From Branchiostoma floridae (lineage: Eukaryota > Chordata > Leptocardii > Amphioxiformes > Branchiostomatidae), in assembly GCF_000003815.2 (NCBI RefSeq), contig NC_049982.1:14411704-14468930 (forward strand): a stretch of 57,227 nucleotides of DNA, written 5' to 3'. Numbering within the stretch: the first letter of the stretch is position 1; each line of letters begins with the position of its first letter. The notes under the pieces are model-generated. The model had not been told where the DNA came from. It was given only the letters and a program-made list of their open reading frames with translations, and searched no databases. Positions 34,701 to 46,700 of this stretch are shown here, piece by piece. The position numbers and the translations under genes were made by a program.

Positions 34701-37700
34701 AGATGCTGCGTCCTTTCGGTGCGATACATTGTGTAGATTACATAGACAAATGTCGAAATGTCAACAATAGTTTTACAGTTGTATAAATACTATCATATTA
34801 GACACGTGTTTTCATCGATTCGGAAAATGAAAATTGTCGTAATACCCGGCCCATTTCTTGGAAACACCTCCCTCGGGTTCCAATTTACAATACGTGAGTA
34901 GGCCTAGCTTGATGCCAGTTGAACTTGGTTCTTGCACCTCATATACAGACCACATTTCCTTTTGGACCAATGTATGATTTACTGCATTTGTTGAGTTAAT
35001 GATCTGTTTGGCGCATCCTTTATTGCCTGTTGCATTCTACATGAAAATCGTAATGGGCTTACGTGATCAAATGGCTTACGTTTATACAGAAATTATGGTT
35101 AGCCGATGGTCTATCACCATAACTTTATGGAGGTCGTCAAAGACCTTTGACAGTGGTATGAACCAAGGCCTAGTAAAGTATCTCAGACGAAGTGATCCAC
35201 AAATAACCGCTGTCACAATTGCCTCTTTATTAGCCCTTCGAAGCTGTAACAAGCCACAGGCTATCAGAAACTAACACCGGTTTTCCGTGTTTTTACGGTC
35301 ATTTCCATCGCCACAACAGAGAACAACCATTACTACTATCACGTAATCGCTACCGAAACATATTCTCCCTCACCGAAGTCCCCATAAACTCCGTCCATAG
35401 TTGAATGAATAACTACACCGCCAATTCCAGTTTAATGGAATGGGTGCCACGCCAGCTGCGCTGTACTGTATTGACTCTTTTGCCACCGTCTCACCACAAG
35501 TTGGAGCCGGGCCAAGGACAGGAAACTAGAATCTATTCCTGCATTCATGGGCAATGCCAATAGCGAGCATTGAGGAAGGAAAGCACTTACTACGAAGGCA
35601 AACCGTGTAAGCGTGGTCCTTTAGATGTTGTAAACTGTCCTGCTGGATAGGGTGTGTCTCTAAACCCAGAAAGACAATGGAATTGCGATGCTTGAGATTA
35701 AGTGCACCCAGACGACGACGAAAAGCTACATGTACGTAAACGTAGGTAGCTTCCCTATGACGAAATTGTGACACTTTCTTTCTACAAGGTTAACTGTGAT
35801 ACCCTAACCATTTGCGTAACTTCAGCTACTTTGTGAACAGTAAAACGTTCAATAGGCATATTACCGTTTTCATCACTAAAAATGATTTTGCTTAGAAACA
35901 GTTTATCAGGTTCCGAATGATTTCCAATGTGGTGCTTCTTATCCAGCAGGCTGGTGTGACAGGGAGGAGTACGGCAGAAACAGCAGCGGTTTCCGCTCTA
36001 CATCCATCTCACTTCCTATGGGACATAGATCAATACTAACCCATATATACATCATGGTGGGTAAATGTACGTTTGTAGGAAGGACAAAAGTGCTGAGGCT
36101 TGCTAAAGATATCAGTCTTGATTTATACCTGAGGGTGCGATAAACACTTGGTATTGACCTGAAGTAAGGCGGAAAGCCCAAGCGGTAAATCGTCATCGCA
36201 ATGGACTGTAAAGCAAAGGAAAGAGATTCTGAACATGTATCTGTGTTATGTTGAACATTTGCATAGCTTGATTACGGACGATTAACATTGTTCAAACAAG
36301 TTAGCTTGGGTAATCTCGTTTATTCACAATAACATCCGCCTGCAGTAGTCATTTTTTTTATTGTTGACTTATATGATTGAACACTTCCTGAGTCAATGTT
36401 GTCCTTTGTCCATTGAGTTACTTCTCATGTTATGCTATCTTGCTGCCAATTATTTTCTAATAACCAATGTGCTGGCGTTCTTCAACAGAACTGTTCCCAA
36501 TCAAAATCCAAAATTTTATCTATACGTATGGAGAGTAGCTTTATCAAATGTTTTTAGAGGGTTCTGGATTTTTAGATTCTTTATATAATCCACTCAGTTC
36601 TCCGGTTCAGTCTAAAAATTTAGGAACACAACTGGCCAATAAAATCTACATGCCAAGATTAATTCCTTGATGGCAAAATGCCAACTGCAATATGAATGCA
36701 ACCAAATTTTATTTCTCTGCCTTCCAATATAGTGTGTGCAAACGCCTGCACATGCACATGCTCAGTAGCTATCTGCAAAATGTGTGTCCTTCATGTCTGG
36801 GACATCCTGTAGGTTACTGCAGTTTGGTGATGTAAGGCAGGTGACATCGATTTTTATCGACGATGAACGCGGAACATTTTACAGGCATCACATTTACGAT
36901 GTGGATATGGCTTCTACATAACCTTCATCAAGCATTTATGAAACCAGAATGGCTCTACTCTCGTGATGGTCATTGGAGGCAGGTATAGCCTAGTCAGTTA
37001 GACACCTTAATGGCATATTTCCACATAGGAAACGTTTGGTGCTTTACACCAACCAATCATGTTGATATGATGCTCTACAAACATTGTTGTTAACGGGAAA
37101 AGGCCCGCCGCCGAGAGAGATATGAAAAAAAATTGTAGGTATTAACATTCAAAACATACAGAGTTACCGGCTAGAAACACGTGAGCTGATGCATACTTGA
37201 ACTCTAACAGTTCATGATAATCTTGGATTGTCAATTGGAGGGACAAATGAATTTAATTAAACTGGTATAATTTGTTTCTTCCAATGTATGGGCCTTTAGA
37301 TCGACTGGGAAGAGCATCTGGCTACCCTATAACTATAGAGACCCATCCTCAAGGCTTAATCGGTTTGACCATGGCTTACCACAGTACTTACCTGTGGATG
37401 GACCGGTTCATCGAAGCAACCACAATGATTAGAATTTACGGAGAACTGTCATCGTGCTTCCCAATGGTGGGACCGATTTAGTAAATGATTTGGCCAAGAT
37501 ACTACGGGCAAGATGCGATGTTTTATCGCAGTATTCTGTGCTGCACTTTTTACTATCCCTTCGCGCCATCTTAACTGTAGGTTCGAATTCGTCCCGGCTA
37601 TGCACCATTCATTATGATTTGCCCATGATTAACTGAAATTTGCATGCAAATCCCCAAGCTCATTAGAAAGTAGGTTACTGCCGGCATTATTAGGGTACTC

Positions 37701-40700
37701 ATAATTCATGTATAATCGGAAATTACAACTGTGAATGCACCCGTTACAAACGCCATCACAATAACACCAAAATATCAGGTTGGCCATAAAGATAAGGATA
37801 TAATTGTCCTCAGCCGATAGTTAATTTACCAGGGAAAATCTAATAAAACAGTGATTAGTGGGAAGTAAGAACGATGCCTACATTTCTCCAATCGTGTTAC
37901 AGGCAGAAGAAGTACAGACTGGAAGTGTAAATTGGCCCAGTATCATTGTCAATCTAACATTATTATTGAAAGAATGATTCATTGATATAGCCGCTATAGG
38001 GTTTGATGATGCCGCAAGCATCGTTTACTGTGAGGAGCTACTAAGGGATAAATGTATATTACTCAATGGCGGTCCCTATCGGTAATCATTATCTTAGTTA
38101 TAAAGTCTTCTCCCATGAAATTCTACCTGATAAATTATTCAGTTAAGATAAGGGAAATATATGTTTAAATCGCTCGGAGCAAACGAAAACGAAGTATCAT
38201 GGTCTTGAGCTATACGTTTACCCGTCAGGTGCAAATGTCACGGTGTGCTATAAAGTAAAAAAAAAAATGTTTGGTATCAACGGGTGGTTAAGATGATTTG
38301 ATTGTGTCTCAGTTTGTGTGGAATTTTATCATGCAAATATGATGCTTGTAGAATTATTGTAACCCTGTGTGCATACATGAACGTGAAGGTAATGGACTAT
38401 GTCTATTTTGTATCCAGCATTTTTCTTAGCATTTATTTAGAACAGTATTAAAGGGTCAGGATGCTAGAATCCCGTCTAAGCACCCATTGTTTAATTTCAA
38501 GAACCACCGCTTAGTTTTCTTCCATGACCGTGCAGTACCAGTGTGTGAAGGAATGTGTACGTCGAAATACCCTGGGGCTTACAGCGGACACGTACAAATA
38601 ATTAATGAAGCTGGGGACGCCGCCACATCTGCTGCAGTCATAACATGAATTTCCAACTCGGTCCGACTTTATTACGGCTCGTAAATGTTAGCGGATAGGG
38701 TCAGAGGGGGTGGGAGATAGGGGATCAAGTTACCATGGTAACGGGAGAAAAATAGCTCGAGTAAACAAGGTCAGGTAACATCGTTGTTTGAAAACAAGCA
38801 CTTCGTCGATGATATATACTGTACAGGCGGATACCCAGAAAGTTGTCATTGCAGCAAAGATTTGCAATTCTGCCTGTGGAATCAGCAATGAAACTCCTAA
38901 CACATGCATGGATTGACTCTTACTTAGACAACAGTGCATTCCCTGTTCCAACAAGAACTGTACCGGTACTGTTACGGGAAACTTTATCTTATTTCGTCTA
39001 GAGACAAGATTAATTGGAAAAGCCGATTTCTCCATTAAGACCTCAATAGTACTAGTGGGTGACGCTTAATTATCACATATTAGCTTAATAAGACACTGCC
39101 GTGCTCTTTGTTAGTTGTTAATTGTTGGGGCATTTTCTTAGCCACAAGCTTTGTAGAAGAAGTATTGGATTGTTTTCCCTGGCGATTCTCTATTCAGGTC
39201 ATTCATTTAACCTACATCCGTCATTTAATCGATGTTATTACTTTAACGACTGGAGACGCCACCATTAATTAACGCCAGCCAAGGTCCAACGGGAATAAAG
39301 GAGATGGTGTTTAGCAGTACTATGATTGTTGAATACACTCAGGACAATAGACGTCATATTATGATGATGTTTCATATGACCTTGACCTAGCCTTGACATA
39401 AACTGCAGCATACCTACCTTATTGGATGTTACATGTCCATGGTCATGTTATTTACTATACACTTCAATTGGCTGTGCCTGGACATTACGGTTCCTTCCAT
39501 CAACCCAACACGACTGTATGGGACCTGACATGCTGATCCCTTATTTCATGCCCTGTCGGTTGGCATTACCGGCGTATGTTCAGACTACACATGTCCTGCA
39601 ACTGTGTGCTGCAGACACCAGGAGAGAGGTCCTTTTGATACTTGTTCCTAGTTGTATAATATTGTTGTCTCTCAGGGAATCTGCCATAAATCGTGCTTAA
39701 TCGTAAACTGTACCATCGTTGGAACTTCTGAACGCGTACACAAGGGCACGGTACAAACATGTGCAACCTTACGGTTAGCTGCCATCTCGACATGCGTGAA
39801 TTGCTTATGATTGAAGAAGGCACGTTGTTGACTGGAGTGTTAAGGGAAGGAGACAGCGTCAATCGTAACTTTCCCTGATAGCGCTTGCAAAGTAGAGTAG
39901 GAACACCAGCGTACTGAAGTGTTCTGTTACAGTGGATAGGATATCGTCACGGGATGGTTATATGATCCTCTGCATAACTCCTTCCGTTGAAACATTTTTC
40001 TTGACTTCTGTGAGTATTATCTTAGTGATCCATCGCTGTCTACGAGCGAATAGTCTCTTATTTCCGGTGTCTATTAACACAGCCTATCAACTGAAGACTT
40101 CTTATTTCTGACCTGGTCCTCCGTACAAAGATGTAAGGCAGGCATTGTTAAGTGAAAAGCATCGCTCTAGATCACAGCATACGCTGATTTATACCACTGG
40201 TTTCAATAAGCATATCTTTCCAAACCTGCCTACCGTCGAAACACAGTTCACTGAGATAAATGCAGAAGTCTTCAGTACAGCAGCCCATCGTTCATGCATG
40301 TGATAAACTGCCATGAGATAATTAACTCTTTTATGAGAAGTAACGGAAACATTCGTCATTGGCGCATTATTGCCATCAAAAGGAAGCTCAGAATGACCTC
40401 ATCAGCTATCCACTCCTTCCTACAGCAACCTGATGGTTTGTCAGGCTCTTCATGAAAGCGTACCTAATCCGTGTCTTTAATCGCATGCCTTAGGATCACG
40501 GTTTCTTGTTTTGGTGATTTTCCCATCTATATTCCGACTTAAGGAACAATCCGTCTTCGCAAGGACCACTGGTTCACAGAACTCCACAGAGGCACCGCTG
40601 GGACACGGATCGCCACGTCCAGAAATAAGAACGACCGAGAAGACGTAAAACATTGACAGTTATACATGCGTCTGCTCGTTCTGTCCTTGGAGGCGTCTGG

Positions 40701-43700
40701 CCCGCCACAGGGAGTAGATTGGAAGTGGGGCACATGTTGGGTGATGGGCAGTAAGTGACGGTAAACTGGTCTTTAGGACGATCAGAGTTTGGTATTCAGA
40801 ACAAGTAGACAAACCATGTATACCGTATTGATGAAAGAAATTCTTACCATTTGGATTTTAAAGCTTGATAGCATTGTTTTTCACATGGTGACCATCATGT
40901 ACATTTGTATTGATGTGCACAAGACAGCGGATTGGACCTGCAGCAACTTCCCGCAGCGATGGATGACAAAGAGGGGTGGAGGAAACTAGTTATGTGGAGA
41001 TTCCGAGCGAGCTCGCCGGAGTGAGAGTGAGTGAGTGAGTGAGTGCACACAGTAGCTTCAAGGTGAATTGAGCGTTGGAGAGATTGATTTTTCTTAACGT
41101 CGGAAAGATTAGTCAATGATCATGATGTGATCACGCCAAGGTAAAAATGGGTTTAATGTGATGATCCCTTTAGGATTGAAAATAAAGCTTAGGAAAAAAA
41201 TATACTGTTATTGTGATGACGAAAGAAAATTATGTACCATTTCCATTCTCACATGAGGCATTGTACCATATACTAGACCATCCGCATATGATTCACTAGT
41301 CCATGCATGAATATCACTTCTTAATACCTGAAACATTTTTTCAACACCGAATTCTCTTTCTGCGCTTGCTGATGCCAGATCGTCTTGCTTTGTCGCCAGA
41401 TCCTTTTTCTTCGCCAATCGGATTAACGGGCAAACGGCTTCTCTAAAGTGGGGTTTAACGTTTTCACAGAACGTATTTTCTTAGATTATGTATATAAGAA
41501 TGGCCACAAAGCAGGCAAGTGCGCTGATAGAGCCGATGATATTTAACGCTCCACAGAGAGACACATCTCACACTATGCTAGTTTCATTCCGGCAGAAATC
41601 GCCGGCTCCGCGTGTAATGATAAAGTGTACCGTGGCGTGGAATCATCTCGTCTTGCGTTGTGTGCCTACAAAATAGCCTGAAGGCCATTCAATTTGAAAG
41701 ATTAAAGGGCGTGTCTTGCTGCGAAATGAAAAAGATCCAATCTCATTATAACTTTAATGTCTAACCTTTCCTATCATCTTTTCAAAAAGCAGTGCCGATT
41801 CATTTTTCATCTCCCTTCACTATTAATAAAATCACCCTCATGTTCAATCCCTTCATTTTTTTAAACAATATTGGCTTGTTTCTTTTTCTGTAAAGAGGGC
41901 AATAGGGAAAAGGAAACATTCTCTCTCCTCTTGAAAGGAGGTATGTCACACATGCCCACCATTTCTGGAAAGTGATAAAATGATGGGCGCTGAAATCCCC
42001 GTCCCTCGAGTGTTTTTGGAACTACCGGACCTTTGGAAGCAGTGCCATATGGTGCGTGATGTGCACAGGTCAGGCAAGGTTAATGACGGGACGGTAAAGA
42101 CAGACTCTCCAGGGGCTAACAGTCTCCTGCACGGCTTTATTGAACAGTACTTGAAATATCTAGGCGGCTGTTGGATGTGTTCCCTAACTGTGCAATACTC
42201 AACAGCAACTGCACAGGCCCAGGTGTAAGACTAGTAGTGGCAGGGGTTAAGCTTTACGTAAAATCCTCTAAAAGTGTAGATCTCCTTTCCGAAATGACCC
42301 TATGTGTACATGCGTCAAAAGGTCTTAAACCAGACAGATAATTTCTACCATTACCGAATTTGAAAACTGATGGTTAATGCAAAATAAGGGGAAAATGTAA
42401 TCATCTCGTCCCTTTGGCATCGTTGTCAAAGTACGTTTTACATTACTTAATGTTGATGACAGTGTCAATAACACGACATTTCAACTGCTTTGATATTTTT
42501 TTATCGAAAAAAAATTCTCGGTCTTGTTATAAATTGGCTGTAATTGGACTAATGTTAGTTGACATGAACGTAGAAACGGTTTCTAGCTCTTGTAATTAAC
42601 TTATGCCTATGATTAACCACTTCTTGCCACTGGATGAGACCCATCGTTGTATCAAGTATGCCATATTACATGGATCTGTGTGGCGAGTACTTAACAGAAT
42701 TCAAGGTCACGTTTGAAGTCCGCCGGTGTCAACGTAACTTCATCAATAATGGTGAATACCCAGCTGTGGGAGCATATCATCATGTGGGAGCATATAGATT
42801 GATCTATATGTATATAAAGTTTTTGATGTTTCTATGAGTTGGCAGCATAATTAACCCCTGCCTCGGGGTCGGCAGAGGGCAGAGAGACACACACACCGTC
42901 CCGTCACCATATCCGTGAAATTAACTTTTCCGGTCCATTTCATTCACTTTAGCTCCCAATGGGATGGGAAGGTCTCTGCCTGATTCCAATTACTGCGGCA
43001 GCACATGGGACCCGATCGCCGAGCCAACGGGGATTATGTCGATACTGGGATGTGGACATCTCCTTCGGCCTTCCATGCTCTAATCATGAACCATGCACGT
43101 CATCATAGCGACCAAAAGTCTTCTATGCTCTGATCATGGAAATTGCACATCATGGCCCCCAAAAGTCTTCTATGCTCTGATTATGAAAATTGCACGTCAT
43201 AGAGACCTAAAGTTATTGAGTCCGTAGGACTATATATAGGGTATTTTTTGCAATCTCTTGGGAATGAAATGAGAACTATAACAATACAATTTACGCGTAT
43301 ACTTAAATGCGGAGGGCTTTTCCTATGATCTGCACAGTCCGATACAAAATTGGTACATTTTGTCACACTCAGGGTACCGGGAACTGGTCGGCTCTTCCCG
43401 TGGGGATGTTCTAGATACGCAGACGGGACGGAGCTTTTGTGCGTGATATATGATCTATAAACATTGCGGTCAAAAGTTTTAATGGTCAAACTACATGGCA
43501 AAGCCCAGCGAGTGTTTCCCATATGGCCATGGGATTTATTTTACCAATTTAGATGTGCTCATAGAATCGATACTTCGTGATCAGCATTCCGCTGGCCTAA
43601 TTTCTCACAGAAAGTTACCTTCTTGTTCTTCGCCAGCGTGGTCCAATCGGGGAAGGTGTGAGACGACTACGTCCCATGCACCATGGGTCCCAAAATCTGG

Positions 43701-46700
43701 GTCTGCAGGCTCAGTGTCGAATTACGGTGCTCTAATTGGATCTGCTGCTGCACAACTTGAAACAGTTCTATTCCCATCACTGAATGTCTGTAGCCAATAC
43801 TTTCTAGAGTCTGCAGATTTCCTCAAAAGAGTTGTGGGCGTGTGCTAATCATCCTCGGCAATTCCTGGAAAGTTCCGTACTTCTGTGAATTCGCAGCCTC
43901 TGTGAATCTGCCAATGTCAAAACGAACTTTTCATCCACCATCTCCCAGTCAGTGGAGTGTGGCTAAAGCCGCAGCTGCCTAGCAAGCGGAACAGACGACC
44001 CATCATATGTGAAACGGAGTGAACATACTTCACACAGCCTGGCTATTCCTCACCAAGCCAACGATACAGATACCATTTTTACCATTAACCTCCTTATTAC
44101 ATTCTGAAAACATCAAGCTACGCCGCAGCGAAACTCATTTCGGTAATGCGTCCCCCACGCAAAGCGCCATTTCTCAAGCGAAAGACCCAGGAATTGATTT
44201 AATTCAGATGGATCAATCCATGTGGGCCCAGCACTCGTTTCTAGTAAAATTGTTTTCCCAAAATAAGCGTTCCGGGGGATTTATTTTGCACTGAACGAAT
44301 GGGACCACCATTATAAGTAATTCCGGGTTAACAAAGTGTACGACGAACGTCTATACGTCATCAGGATGCATCGGAAAATTCCTGTGAGAACATTTTGTGG
44401 GATGTTATTTTCAGAACCATGGACAGATGAGGTTTGAGCGGCCAGACTTGTCATTTCTGAAACGATTATGAAGGGTCCCTTCTCGCTTGTAAAGTTTTTG
44501 CACAGCACAGTTATGAAACTGATGACATTTTATAAACTGCCCGGCAAAAAGTGTTTCAATGTATATGATTACGTCAGAATCCCAGAAATAAGCAGCTTCA
44601 AGCTTGCCGAATAAAATAGCAAAATATCATGGCAGAAAATGCAACCACAGTCATTCATACTAATACAATTTGTATGATGTAGCCATGGACTCCCTGTTGA
44701 CCTCGTGAGACGTGGAACTTTCTTTATTGCGCTGACAAAATACACGGCTAGGATTGCATACCATCTTGGCCGTGTGTATAATACCCAGTATCTTCTCCCT
44801 CGTTCACTTCTCTCTACATGTATAACGCTGTGGCAAATTAAGGTCACGTGAGGAAGGAACTTCAACGTCATGGTCATGAGGCACAAGGAATTGGTGTCCC
44901 CTGTATTAGTTCGGGGGCAACTCCCTTGTTTGAAGTAGCTTGAAAGGAATTGCCCTGTCATAAAACAAAGCCTCAGCAATCGCCGTTGTGCCCGCCCCTA
45001 ATTTTCAAGGGCGCAGATCGTCATTTACTCCTTGACTGGGTCGCGTATGTCTTCATCAGCCTTGCATGTGGCCGAGAGGTAGGTCCTAATAAGGGTAATA
45101 CCTTTTCCCACACAAGACAGATGGAGCGCGGGCGAACTTACTGCAGGGCCTTGTGGGATTAACCTGGATTACGAACATCAGATAAAGCGCTTTGATGTAA
45201 AGTAGGGAACATCTTAATGGAATAATCTACTGATGTTAGCGTAAACGGTCGTGACTGATTGTGATCTATCGCTACCTTAGGATCTAAACCATCGGCTTGC
45301 AACGTACATTGTTGTTTTCTGCGTAAGTTTTACATTGTTTATTACATGATATAGCTAGCTTTTACTAACCTACTTATAGCTTTCTTTCAACCAAAGCGGT
45401 AAAATTCGTCTTTTGTTCTATCATATATATCATGATATCAATTCATATAAAAATCAGCAACAATAAATATAACACTTATATACACTGATAGTACTGTAGT
45501 ACATAATGAAGCAAAGATATATCATGTGAATAATCATAATTAGAAGAGCATGAATAAGCCAAGAACTGTTTTACATGACAACATTGTATCAATAAAATGT
45601 TTATAGTGTTATATATGAGCAACTGAATACATGTCTACGTTGTATTAGGTATAGGTAGGTATACGTAAGTCATAGCAAATCGTACAATATGGTCAGAGTA
45701 CTAGTATTTAAGTAAGTCTGAGTCATGTTATCTATCGTTTGCGCATACACCCATCGGCTGTTGATCTTAAAATTAAGAAAGTTGTGCAAACTAAACAGTT
45801 ATATTTACATAAGCAATGCTTTTTAAACTCAAAAAGTGTTACATCGAGTAGACTCAGCTTGATTTTCCAATAATAGAAATAACCCTGACGCCGCCTGTTC
45901 ACCTTCATTTGTAGGTCAGATGGTATCTCCTCCATCAAACATTTATCGTTTTCTGCTTTTCCAGCCACGCGGGTACCCAGATAAGCGGAAACATGTCGGG
46001 AATCAAGACAAATGCTTCTTGAACCGCCGCTAGTGGGCAGTGTTGCTAGTGTAACACCACTACCCTCAGTTCAACCTCTTCCAACATAACCCCAAAGTAA
46101 TCAATACTTTTAGCACAAAATATCAACCGCCAATGGTACATAAATCAGTAGATTGAATTAGCATTGCCAAGAGCATAGTATAGAGCGGAACGTCGCACCC
46201 GACTCACAAGTATCTATTCTCTTCATATCGATCGTTTGATATCATTCTATTTATTAGCCATATGCAAAAAGAATTGCCAGACGGGAGGGTAAACGGGAAC
46301 GTTTGATCAGGGTCTTTGGTTGGATTAATTAAGCCACTAGTCATTTTAACCACGCGGTTTGCCTTCCGGGCTGCAGGGACGAGGCCCATATGTTCGATAA
46401 GCCTGCAATAGGAGTGAAAGCCTGCAATCTCCCTATAACGGTAACATGAAATTGAATCATACCGTCTGGACATAGTTTACTCGGTGGCTACCATTAAACT
46501 GAACATTCAACGAGTATGTAGCACAAAGACTCTAGTCTTCCCCTATCCACAAGAACGTAGCGGCAGAGGAAAGATAACATAGTTTACTGGCTGAGCTTTT
46601 ACAGTAACTGTACTGAAACCATGCGTGATAGCTGGTCTTGATATCTTAGTTACTTGTCTAACTTGACTAAGAGCGTAGTAACAGTGTTTGCGCCTGCAAG

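Noticed and set aside
37574-37600. GGTTCGAATTCG resembling a tRNA T-arm
   Set aside because: The flanking bases do not form the five-pair T stem, and no acceptor or anticodon stem lies upstream.
44569-44979. Minus-strand 136-codon frame in gene B intron 1
   Set aside because: No recognisable motif and unremarkable codon pattern; expected by chance in a 17-kb intron.
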